A stretch of 64,000 nucleotides of DNA from Flavobacterium sp. LC2016-01 (GTDB lineage: Bacteria; Bacteroidota; Bacteroidia; Flavobacteriales; Flavobacteriaceae): NCBI RefSeq assembly GCF_009711135.1, contig NZ_WMIC01000011.1:124001-188000 (forward strand). The letters run 5' to 3'. Below are positions 17,834-25,509 of this stretch, one piece after another. How positions within the stretch are numbered: the stretch's first letter is position 1; every line of letters begins with the position of its first letter. Below the pieces are notes generated by a model that was not told the origin of the DNA, ran no database searches, and saw nothing but the letters and a program-made list of their open reading frames with translations. Both the position numbers and the translations under genes were made by a program.

Positions 17834-19951
17834 ATGGCATCAGAAGAGAAATCACTCAATTTTATTGAACAAATCATAGAGGAAGATTTAAAATCAGGTC
17901 TTTCACAAAACAAACTTCATTTTCGTTTTCCACCAGAACCAAACGGTTATTTACACATTGGCCACGCAAGTGCTATTGCTTTAAATTTTGGTTTAGGACT
18001 TGATTATCAGTCACCTGTAAATTTACGTTTTGACGATACAAACCCTGAAAAAGAAGAACAGGAATTTGTTGACGCCATTAAAAAAGACGTAGAATGGCTG
18101 GGTTATACCTGGGCAGAAGAACGTTATGCTTCTGATTATTTCCAACAATTATACGATTGGGCTGTTTTATTAATTAAAAAAGATAAAGCTTATATTGACA
18201 GTCAATCTTCTGAAGATATGGCGATTCAAAAAGGAACTCCGTCTACAGTTGGAACTGATAGTCCATTCAGAAATCGTTCTGTTGAAGAAAATTTAGATTT
18301 ATTCGAAAGAATGAAAAACGGTGAATTTGAGGCTGGTACACATATTCTTCGTGCAAAAATAGACATGAAATCAACCAATATGTTGATGCGTGATCCTATC
18401 ATGTACAGGATTTTACACAAACATCACCATAGAACGGGAGATACCTGGAAAATATATCCAATGTACGATTGGGCACACGGACAAAGTGATTATTTAGAAG
18501 AAATCTCACACTCATTTTGTACACTGGAATTTTTGCCTCACCGTGAATTATACGATTGGTTTTTAGATCAGATTTTAGACGAAAATAAACTGCGTCCAAA
18601 GCAAAGAGAATTTGCAAGACGTAACTTATCACATACGGTTGTTAGTAAAAGAAAATTACAGCAACTTGTTAAAGAAAAGCATGTTAATTCTTGGGATGAT
18701 CCAAGAATGTCAACCATTTCTGGGTTAAGAAGAAGAGGTTATACGGCAACATCTTTACGTAATTTTGCCAATACAATCGGAATTGCAAAACGTGATAATT
18801 TGATTAATATCTCAGTTTTAGAATTTTGTATTCGTGAAGATTTAAACAAAATTGCACCTCGTGTAATGGCCGTTTTAGATCCGGTAAAAGTGGTAATTAC
18901 CAATTATCCGGAAGGAAAAGAAGAGTGGTTAGAAGCTGAAAATAACCAGGAAGATGAAAATGCAGGTTTCAGAAAAGTACCTTTTTCGCGTGAATTATAT
19001 ATCGAAAGAGAAGACTTTTTAGAAGAAGCTCCAGCTAAATTTTTCCGTTTGACTTTAGGAAAAGAAGTACGTCTTAAAAATGCGTATATCATTAAAGGAG
19101 AAAGTGTTATAAAAGATGCTGAAGGAAATATTAAAGAAATTCATGTTACTTATGACACCGATTCTTTAAGCGGAAGCGGTACCGAAGCAAGCCAAAGAAA
19201 AGTATCTGGAACATTACATTGGGTTTCAATTCAGCATGCCATTGAAGCAGAAGTTCGTTTGTACGATCGTTTGTTTACAGATGAAGCTCCGGACAGTTAT
19301 AAAGACAAAAATTTCTTAGATTTTGTGAATCCAAATTCATTAGAAATTGTAAAAGGATTTGTTGAACCAAGTTTGGCAACAGTTCAAAATGAAGATAAAT
19401 TTCAGTTTCAGCGTTTGGGTTATTTTACTGTTGATAAAGACTCAACTGATTCAAAATTAGTGTTTAACAAGACGGTTGGATTGAAAGATGCTTGGGAAGA
19501 AAAAGGCAAAAAAGAAGAAAACAGCATCAATAATTCTTTAAAAGAAATCAACAAATATTTTAAAGTTGAAACGAAACCAGAACGTATTGCAATTGAAAGT
19601 GCAATAGGGGAGAGCATCAAAAATGTTTCTAGTTTTTCACTTTTGCAGAATTCTTTAAAGAAAAACATCAACAATAATAAAGCTTCATTGTTGTTTTCTC
19701 AGTTTATTTTGAAATATTCAAACTGGAAATCCACTGATTTTGAAGAAGATGATATTAAAAAATTATATTCAATGTCTTTAAAAAGTGAATCAACCTATGT
19801 TCGATCAAAAGCACTTTTAAATTTAAGAGATCTTGAAAATGAAAGTTTCAGAAATCAATTTGATGACGAAATTTTGAAATTATATTCAAATCCTCCTAAA
19901 AATGCATCGGAGAGAGAAATTGAAATTCTTTCCGAGATGGTAAAGAAATAA
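17834..19951 (+). CDS. glnS: Glutaminyl-tRNA synthetase with a C-terminal extension
   Basis: 705 residues. The catalytic core is a class I synthetase of the GlnRS type: PPEPNGYLHIGH at about 33-44 (HIGH signature), MYDWAHGQSDYLEEISHS for glutamine recognition, VVSKRKL (about 269-275, KMSKS equivalent), then the anticodon-binding beta barrels. E. coli GlnRS ends near 554; here about 150 extra residues follow (from about 555), helical and lysine/glutamate rich, with leucine-spaced segments such as SKALLNLRDLENESF that recall HEAT-like repeats. I see no YqeY-type tail. The gene has its own promoter and terminator. Confidence 0.95.
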   Translation: MASEEKSLNFIEQIIEEDLKSGLSQNKLHFRFPPEPNGYLHIGHASAIALNFGLGLDYQSPVNLRFDDTNPEKEEQEFVDAIKKDVEWLGYTWAEERYASDYFQQLYDWAVLLIKKDKAYIDSQSSEDMAIQKGTPSTVGTDSPFRNRSVEENLDLFERMKNGEFEAGTHILRAKIDMKSTNMLMRDPIMYRILHKHHHRTGDTWKIYPMYDWAHGQSDYLEEISHSFCTLEFLPHRELYDWFLDQILDENKLRPKQREFARRNLSHTVVSKRKLQQLVKEKHVNSWDDPRMSTISGLRRRGYTATSLRNFANTIGIAKRDNLINISVLEFCIREDLNKIAPRVMAVLDPVKVVITNYPEGKEEWLEAENNQEDENAGFRKVPFSRELYIEREDFLEEAPAKFFRLTLGKEVRLKNAYIIKGESVIKDAEGNIKEIHVTYDTDSLSGSGTEASQRKVSGTLHWVSIQHAIEAEVRLYDRLFTDEAPDSYKDKNFLDFVNPNSLEIVKGFVEPSLATVQNEDKFQFQRLGYFTVDKDSTDSKLVFNKTVGLKDAWEEKGKKEENSINNSLKEINKYFKVETKPERIAIESAIGESIKNVSSFSLLQNSLKKNINNNKASLLFSQFILKYSNWKSTDFEEDDIKKLYSMSLKSESTYVRSKALLNLRDLENESFRNQFDDEILKLYSNPPKNASEREIEILSEMVKK

Positions 19952-19969
19952 AATAATTAGAATCTATGG

Positions 19970-19997
19970 AAAAGCGCTTTTTAAAAGCGCTTTTTTA
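19970..19997 (+). terminator. Intrinsic terminator after glnS
   Basis: AAAAGCGC at 19970-19977 pairs with GCGCTTTT at 19987-19994, the loop can pair further, and a T run follows. It starts 18 bases after the glnS stop. Confidence 0.85.
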
Positions 19998-20042
19998 TTA
20001 TATATAAAATTTATTAAAATGTAATTTTTTATAATTTTTATA

Positions 20043-20158
20043 AATTAAAAACAGCTTTCATAAATTAATTTTAAAGCGTTTTTAAAATTCTTCCACCACA
20101 TTAATCTTATTTTTAAATATCGTTTAACAGACGCTTTTATTTTAAGTTTTTACTTTTT
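20043..20158. repeat. Decayed tandem repeat, copy 1
   Basis: First of three diverged direct copies in the glnS downstream gap. Shared landmarks are CTTTCATAAATTA, a TTTTTAAAAT run, TCTTCCA or similar, GACGCTT and TTTTAAGTTTT. No reading frame is conserved. Confidence 0.65.
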
Positions 20159-20340
20159 TCACTCTGATTTTAGAATTTTGAGCTAGATTTTCCTCTTCAA
20201 AAATTTTAAATGAAATCTTCGGTAGTTTTTTCTGTTGTAAATTTTTTAATATAGTTAAGTATTATTTTATTTTTTACTTTAATAGTTTATATATATTATT
20301 TATAAAAACGATTATAATTTTAAAAATGATAAATTTTATT

Positions 20341-20456
20341 AATTAAAACTGACTTTCATAAATTAGTTTTAAGACAATTTTTAAAATCTTCCATCTCTAT
20401 AATCCTATTTTTTAAAATTTTTTAAAATTGACGCTTATTTTAAGTTTTGATTTTTT
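20341..20456. repeat. Decayed tandem repeat, copy 2
   Basis: Second copy, offset by about 298 bases from copy 1 and sharing the same landmarks in the same order (CTTTCATAAATTA at 20353, GACGCTT at 20430, TTTTAAGTTTT soon after). Confidence 0.65.
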
Positions 20457-20646
20457 GGAGTCAAATTTTCTATTTTCAGAAGCGTATTTTTTATTTTTAA
20501 GTTTAGGTTGGATTTATTTTCATTTTTTAATCAAGAAAATTATAGTTTTTATTTTATAAAGTATTTTGATTATATTTTAATATTTATAAATTTTATTAAT
20601 AATTATTAAAATTGATTTAAAATTTATTTTTGATAGTTTTTATGTA

Positions 20647-20760
20647 TTAAAAATGAATGCAATAAATGTATTTTAAAGCATGTTTTTTAATTAGTTGATA
20701 GATAACTCATTTTTTGAATTATTCTTTAAATAGAGTCTTTATTTTAGTTTTGGCTGTTAT
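20647..20760. repeat. Decayed tandem repeat, possible copy 3
   Basis: A weaker third copy about 300 bases further on: AATAAATGTATTTTAAAGC, a T-rich run and GAGTCTTTATTTTAG occur at matching offsets. The similarity is low and the sequence is very AT-rich, so chance cannot be excluded. Confidence 0.35.
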
Positions 20761-20974
20761 TTTTGTCAGTTTAACGGGTTGTTAACATACAATTGTTTAT
20801 AAAGTTGCTATTTTTATCAAAGGGTCAAATGAGAAATTAAAATTTCTTAAAGACACTTAAAGAATAGGATCTGAGTTGATCTAAAATTTGAAATTTGAAA
20901 ATTTTTGCTTTTAGCTAAATTCTAAGTCTGTTTCTAAAAATTGATTTTATGGTCAATTCGAATTGTAAAATTGT

Positions 20975-21007
20975 TTTGCTAATACTTGTAGCGTAAAGGT
21001 ATTTTTG
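20975..21007 (+). promoter_or_regulatory. Promoter for the 21114 secreted-protein gene
   Basis: TTTG at 20975-20978 and TATTTTTG at 21000-21007 are separated by 21 bases, matching the Bacteroidota -33/-7 promoter. It implies a leader of about 100 bases before the start codon. Confidence 0.65.
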
Positions 21008-21113
21008 GAAAGCATTTTATAATTTTTAAATTTCATGAAATTGGTTTAACGGGTTATTTGAAATTTTGTCTTGTTTTGGCAGCCAAACATTTTAATCCTT
21101 AAATTTTATTATC

Positions 21114-21593
21114 ATGAAAATTTTATATTTTACGCTAGCGATGTTATTTGCAAATATTGCAATTTCACAAACACATCAAATTACAAAACATAATGGTGAA
21201 CAACTAGATGTTAATTTCATTAAAAACGAGAATGGTTTAATTTATTATTCAGTTAACGGAAGTTCAGAAGAAGTAAAAATTAGCAAATATGCAGTTTCAT
21301 CTATTACCAATAAACAGACAAAGCAAACACAAAAGGTTACAGATAAGATAGTTGTAGATTCAAAAGAGGATTACAAAATGGTAACAGTTTTGCCTCAGGA
21401 AAAGACAATAGGGCTGAAGCAGGCAACTAGTTTTACTGGAGTTTCGACAAGGACAAAAGGTGAACCGCCCATTGCAAATGAGAACCAGACTGCTATGAGA
21501 ATTAAAACGAAATCGGCTTCAAGCGGTTATCCATTTGTAAGTATTATTCAAAAGGCAGATGGTAAATATGAAGCTGTAGCTTACATGTATTAA
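21114..21593 (+). CDS. Secreted hypothetical protein
   Basis: 159 residues. A signal peptide is evident (MKILYFTLAMLFANIAISQT, cleavage near residue 19). The mature part begins with a short beta-rich domain (THQITKHNGEQLDVNFIKNE) that recalls small periplasmic domains detecting or carrying a sequence motif, then a basic linker. I do not recognise a family. It has a good upstream promoter and lies 89 bp before the YtxH-type gene, probably independently regulated. Confidence 0.7.
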   Translation: MKILYFTLAMLFANIAISQTHQITKHNGEQLDVNFIKNENGLIYYSVNGSSEEVKISKYAVSSITNKQTKQTQKVTDKIVVDSKEDYKMVTVLPQEKTIGLKQATSFTGVSTRTKGEPPIANENQTAMRIKTKSASSGYPFVSIIQKADGKYEAVAYMY

Positions 21594-21682
21594 TTTTAGT
21601 GTTAAAATTTGTAAATAACATTTATTCAGTAATTTATATTTTAAAAAAGTTTACCTTTATTACTCATTTAAATTTTAATATT

Positions 21683-22009
21683 ATGTCTAAGAACTTAAAT
21701 ACTGCAGCCGCAATTTTAGCTGCTGCTGCTGCTGGTGCAGCTATCGGAATTTTATTTGCTCCAGACAAAGGATCAAAAACTCGTGCAAAATTGAAAGAAG
21801 GTATAGATGATGCTGCACATAATTTAAAGGATTCACTTTCGGCAAGTTCTGAAGTGCTTCGTGAAAAATTTACTCATGCAAAAAAGAATCTTGATGGAAC
21901 TTATGACGAATTGCTTTCGAATATGAGTTACAAGACTGAAGAGGTAATCAGTTTTTTAGAATCTAAATTGGCTGATTTAAAAGCACAAAACGCGAAACTT
22001 CAAAAATAA
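21683..22009 (+). CDS. YtxH domain protein
   Basis: 108 residues using the ATG at 21683; an upstream in-frame start would add 28 residues of poor quality and is unlikely. The N-terminus is an alanine/glycine-rich membrane helix followed by LFAPDKGSKTRAKLKEG (about 24-40), the YtxH signature, then an amphipathic helix of the apolipoprotein type. YtxH proteins are small membrane-associated stress proteins. Two related envelope genes follow after a terminator. Confidence 0.85.
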   Translation: MSKNLNTAAAILAAAAAGAAIGILFAPDKGSKTRAKLKEGIDDAAHNLKDSLSASSEVLREKFTHAKKNLDGTYDELLSNMSYKTEEVISFLESKLADLKAQNAKLQK

Positions 22010-22021
22010 TATCATTCTTAT

Positions 22022-22068
22022 AAACACATTACTTGGCTATTTTTAAGATAAGTAATGTGTTTTTTTAT
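22022..22068 (+). terminator. Intrinsic terminator after the YtxH gene
   Basis: A 13-bp perfect stem AAACACATTACTT / AAGTAATGTGTTT (22022-22034 with 22050-22062) and a T run. It separates the YtxH gene from the holin-like gene 74 bp later. Confidence 0.88.
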
Positions 22069-22082
22069 TTAAAAACATCATT

Positions 22083-22433
22083 ATGGCTTTTGAAGAATTA
22101 AAAGAAAATACTGAAAATATTCAAGATCAGGCTAAAGAATATATTGAAAGTCATTTAGCATATTATAAACTTTGGGGTTTTAAAGTGGCAATGAAATCGA
22201 CTACTTTAATTTTTAAGTTTACTTTGATTTTATTGTGTTTTAGTATGGTTTTGCTTTTTGGATCTTTTGCAGCAGCGTATGCTTTTGGCAGTTTATTTGA
22301 AAGTAACGCGCTCGGATTTTTGACAGTAGGAGGGATCTATTTGTTTTTTACAATCTTACTTTTCTTTGTAAAAGACAAGTTTGTTGAAGGACCAATTCTA
22401 GAGAAATTTTCAGAAATCTTTTTTAATGATTAA
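22083..22433 (+). CDS. Phage-holin-family-like (YqjE type) membrane protein
   Basis: 116 residues: a charged N-terminal amphipathic helix followed by two membrane helices (about 43-66 and 75-97) with a glycine-containing turn and a short charged C-terminus. This is the layout of the holin-like YqjE/Hol-X families found in chromosomes beside YtxH genes, where they are not lytic proteins. It is followed by the 84-residue gene with a 5-bp gap. Family assignment is from topology and neighbourhood. Confidence 0.65.
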   Translation: MAFEELKENTENIQDQAKEYIESHLAYYKLWGFKVAMKSTTLIFKFTLILLCFSMVLLFGSFAAAYAFGSLFESNALGFLTVGGIYLFFTILLFFVKDKFVEGPILEKFSEIFFND

Positions 22434-22438
22434 GAATT

Positions 22439-22693
22439 ATGGAAAAGAAAAAATACTCATCGTATGCAGAACTTGATAGAGATCTGGAAATTTTAAAATT
22501 AGAAAAGGAGATTAATTATCAGAAATTAGTTTTAAGTTTTCAGAAAACGAAAGAGAGCATAACACCGCAAAAAATTGTAAATGGTTTTGTTTCCTCTTAT
22601 ACAGATTACTTTAAAAAATCATATCCGAAAATTTTAGAATCTATTATACCTTTTGTTATCAATTGGTTTATAAATAAAAAAAGAGGCCATTAA
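22439..22693 (+). CDS. Small hypothetical protein of the YtxH/holin-like cluster
   Basis: 84 residues. The first half is a highly charged helix (MEKKKYSSYAELDRDLEILK), the second ends in a hydrophobic segment (SIIPFVINWFINKK). The pattern suggests a peripheral or tail-anchored membrane protein. It is co-transcribed with the holin-like gene and its stop codon lies inside the loop of a terminator hairpin. Unknown function; often seen with YtxH and YqjE-like genes as an envelope-stress trio. Confidence 0.7.
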   Translation: MEKKKYSSYAELDRDLEILKLEKEINYQKLVLSFQKTKESITPQKIVNGFVSSYTDYFKKSYPKILESIIPFVINWFINKKRGH

Positions 22694-22706
22694 GCCTCTT
22701 TTTTAT
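22679..22706 (+). terminator. Intrinsic terminator overlapping the end of the 84-residue gene
   Basis: AAAAGAGGC at 22679-22687 pairs with GCCTCTTTT at 22694-22702, and the loop holds the stop codon. A T run follows. Confidence 0.9.
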
Positions 22707-22722
22707 TTTTGTATTACTTTTA

Positions 22723-23706
22723 TTAAGCCGTTTCTGTTGGCTCTGAAGTATCTGATGGATTATAGTTTATATCAGAATTGTTTGTTTTTTTAACTTTTCT
22801 AGGTTGTCTTTTCATCTCTTCTCCAATTATATTTGAAGCTGAAAAACTAGTTACCATACTATTTAACATATCACTTGCCGCTTGAGGAGAGTTTGGTAAT
22901 AATATCAAATTAGAGTTGGTATCAGCTCCAATAGCTTGCAGTGTATCATAATGTTGTGTAATTACGATCAATGCAGAGGCTTCCTGTGAATTGATTCCAA
23001 CATTGTTTAAAACTTCAACACTTTCTACTAATCCACGTGCAATTTCTCTACGTTGATCAGCAATACCTTGACCTTGAAGTTTTTTACTTTCAGCTTCAGC
23101 TTTTGCTTTTGCTACAATTCTAATTCTTTGTGCTTCAGATTCAAACATTGCTGCTGTTTTTTCTCTTTCCGCCGCATTGATTCTGTTCATTGCATTTTTT
23201 ACCTGAATATCTGGATCAATATCTGTTACAAGTGTATTGATGATGTCATAACCATAAGTTGTCATAGCTTCGTTCAATTCTCTTTTTACTGCAATTGCAA
23301 TATCATCTTTACGAACAAACACATCATCCAAAATTAATTTAGGAACTTCGGCACGTACAACGTCAAAAACATAAGCAGTGATTTGATCATGTGGATATTC
23401 TAGTTTGTAAAAAGCTTCATATACATGTTCCTGTATTACTTTAAACTGAACCGAAACTTTCATTTTAATAAAGACATTGTCTTTAGTTTGTGTTTCAATA
23501 AGAACATCTAATTGTTGAATTTTTAGATTTACGCGACCTGCAATTCTATCAATTACTGGAATTTTTAATTGTAAACCCGAATTTCTAACGCTTGTAAATT
23601 TTCCAAAGCGTTCTACGATAACACTTGTTTGTTGCTTTACTGTAAAAAAAGAAGACATAAAAATAAAGAATGCCAGAACTAGTAAGATAATAAATGCTGT
23701 ACTCAT
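22723..23706 (-). CDS. SPFH/Band 7 domain membrane protein (QmcA/stomatin-like)
   Basis: 327 residues. An N-terminal membrane helix (about 3-23) is followed by QTSVIVERFGKF, the entry to the SPFH domain, then LQLKIPVIDRIAGRVNLKIQ and VQFKVIQ, and a coiled-coil region rich in alanine and glutamate (AAEREKTAAMFESEAQRIRI, about 183-202). SPFH proteins form membrane-anchored oligomers that organise membrane regions or control FtsH-type proteases. No NfeD partner gene is adjacent. Transcribed leftward after gltX. Confidence 0.9.
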   Translation of the reverse strand: MSTAFIILLVLAFFIFMSSFFTVKQQTSVIVERFGKFTSVRNSGLQLKIPVIDRIAGRVNLKIQQLDVLIETQTKDNVFIKMKVSVQFKVIQEHVYEAFYKLEYPHDQITAYVFDVVRAEVPKLILDDVFVRKDDIAIAVKRELNEAMTTYGYDIINTLVTDIDPDIQVKNAMNRINAAEREKTAAMFESEAQRIRIVAKAKAEAESKKLQGQGIADQRREIARGLVESVEVLNNVGINSQEASALIVITQHYDTLQAIGADTNSNLILLPNSPQAASDMLNSMVTSFSASNIIGEEMKRQPRKVKKTNNSDINYNPSDTSEPTETA

Positions 23707-23782
23707 GGTGATAATTAATTTAGATTTTTGATCTTGGTAAATTACGAAAATTCTTCTAAAAGAAAATTTTAAAACATTAAAA

Positions 23783-23822
23783 AAACGCTAAGAACATTTG
23801 TTAGATGTTTCTTAGCGTTTAT
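23783..23822 (-). terminator. Intrinsic terminator after gltX
   Basis: AAACGCTAAG at 23783-23792 pairs with CTTAGCGTTT at 23811-23820, extended by AACAT/ATGTT with one bulge. On the minus strand it follows the gltX stop by about 20 bases and is succeeded by T-rich sequence. Confidence 0.88.
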
Positions 23823-23841
23823 ATTTTGAACTGTATTTTGA

Positions 23842-25347
23842 TTACAAAGTTGCTATCGCTTTCTGAATTCTCGAAATAGTTTCTTCTTTTCCAATGATTT
23901 CAACAATGTCAAATAGGTGAGGACCTTTCAAAGCTCCAACCAAACTCAAACGGAAAGGTTGCATCACTTTACCCATTCCGATTTCGTTTTTTGTTAACCA
24001 ATCTTTTACGATTGCTTCGATATTTGCAGAATCAAAACCATCAATATATTCTAGAGTTGAAATCAATTCCTGCATTAAAGCCGGAGTTTCTTCTTTCCAG
24101 TTTTTACTTGCTTTTTCATCATATGATGTTGGAGCCTGAAAAAAGAAATCGGTCAAATCCCAAAATTCTGAAACGAAATTTGCTCTTTCTTTAATGAGTG
24201 AAACGATACGAGTTGTCACTTCGAGCGGAGTCGAGAAGCCTTTTTCAACTAAAATAGGAGCGAAGCTCTTCGCTAAATCGGCATCATTTTGTTTGATTAA
24301 ATATTGATGATTGAACCATTTGTTTTTCTCTGGATCAAATTTTGCTCCTGCTTTATGAACGCGGTTCAAGTCAAAAGCTTCTACTAATTCTTCTAAAGAA
24401 TATAATTCTTTTTCCGTTCCGTCATTCCATCCAAGTAAAGCTAAGAAGTTTACAACAGCTTCCGGGAAAAATCCTTTCTCTCTGTAACCAGATGAAATGC
24501 CTTCTTCGGTTTTCCATTCTAATGGAAACACAGGAAATCCTAATTTGTCACCATCTCTTTTAGATAATTTTCCGTTTCCAATTGGTTTCAAAATCAAAGG
24601 TAAATGTGCAAATTCCGGAGCATCCCAACCAAAAGCTCTGTATAATAAAACGTGAAGAGGCATCGATGGCAACCATTCTTCACCACGAATTACATGTGAA
24701 GTTTCCATCAAATGATCATCAACAATATTGGCTAAATGGTACGTTGGCATTCCGTCACTTTTGAAAAGAACTTTATCATCAAGAAGATTAGTTTCAAACT
24801 TAACATCACCTCGAATGATATCTTTTAAATGCAAAGTTTCATCAACCGGAGTTTTAAAACGGATTACATAATGTTCTCCATTTGCAATTCTTTTAGCAAC
24901 TTCTTCTGCAGAAATTACTAAAGATGTATCTAGTTTTTCACGATTGTGATGGTTGTAAATAAATGTTTTTCCTTCAGCTTCGTGTTGTTTTCTGTGCGCA
25001 TCTAAAGCTTCCGGAGTATCAAAAGCATAATAAGCCCAACCCGAATTGATCAATTGATCTGCATAAGATTGATATAATTCCTTACGATCACTTTGTCTGT
25101 ACGGACCAAATTTTTCATTTTTTCCAACGGTTTCTTCAGGAGCAATTCCTAACCATTCCAGCGCTTCCATAATATATTCTTCTGCACCTGGAACAAAACG
25201 AGTCTGATCTGTATCTTCAATTCTCAGATAAAAAACACCGTTATGTTTTTTTGCAAATAAATAATTAAATAGGGCAGTACGAACGCCGCCAATATGTAAT
25301 GGTCCAGTCGGACTTGGTGCAAAACGCACACGAACTTGCTTTGACAT
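23842..25347 (-). CDS. gltX: Glutamyl-tRNA synthetase
   Basis: 501 residues, standard for bacterial GluRS. PSPTGPLHIGG at 11-21 is the HIGH region, KLSKRDG at about 260-266 the KMSKS loop, with GEEWLPSMPLH between. A helical anticodon-binding domain follows. It charges tRNA-Glu; because glnS is also present 4 kb away, this enzyme need not misacylate tRNA-Gln. A promoter lies immediately upstream (25365-25392). Confidence 0.97.
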   Translation of the reverse strand: MSKQVRVRFAPSPTGPLHIGGVRTALFNYLFAKKHNGVFYLRIEDTDQTRFVPGAEEYIMEALEWLGIAPEETVGKNEKFGPYRQSDRKELYQSYADQLINSGWAYYAFDTPEALDAHRKQHEAEGKTFIYNHHNREKLDTSLVISAEEVAKRIANGEHYVIRFKTPVDETLHLKDIIRGDVKFETNLLDDKVLFKSDGMPTYHLANIVDDHLMETSHVIRGEEWLPSMPLHVLLYRAFGWDAPEFAHLPLILKPIGNGKLSKRDGDKLGFPVFPLEWKTEEGISSGYREKGFFPEAVVNFLALLGWNDGTEKELYSLEELVEAFDLNRVHKAGAKFDPEKNKWFNHQYLIKQNDADLAKSFAPILVEKGFSTPLEVTTRIVSLIKERANFVSEFWDLTDFFFQAPTSYDEKASKNWKEETPALMQELISTLEYIDGFDSANIEAIVKDWLTKNEIGMGKVMQPFRLSLVGALKGPHLFDIVEIIGKEETISRIQKAIATL

Positions 25348-25364
25348 TTGTTTAAATTTTGATG

Positions 25365-25392
25365 CAAAGATACAACTTTAGATAAATTCCAA
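25365..25392 (-). promoter_or_regulatory. Promoter for gltX
   Basis: On the minus strand TATCTTTG (25365-25372) is an exact -7 box and TTG (25390-25392) is placed 17 bases upstream. The implied leader is only about 13 bases. Confidence 0.65.
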
Positions 25393-25509
25393 TTTTTTAA
25401 AATTCCAAATTCCAATGTGTATTTCAGATTGGAATTTGGAATTTATTTTTTAGAATTTGAATTGCTATAATTAGTACTTTTATGGGTTATAATTAAAAGA
25501 GATTTTATT

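Larger units (their letters stand above)
19952..21113. other. 1.16-kb gene-free AT-rich gap
   Basis: Contains the glnS terminator, two or three decayed copies of a roughly 300-base tandem unit, and near its right end a promoter (20975-21007). I see no protein-coding frame or known RNA on either strand. It could be a degraded gene, an untranslated RNA locus or neutral sequence. Confidence 0.6.

Noticed and set aside
22083..22433. Prophage holin suggesting a phage remnant
   Set aside because: There are no other phage genes nearby, and the neighbours are YtxH and a small envelope protein, the chromosomal setting of YqjE-like proteins.
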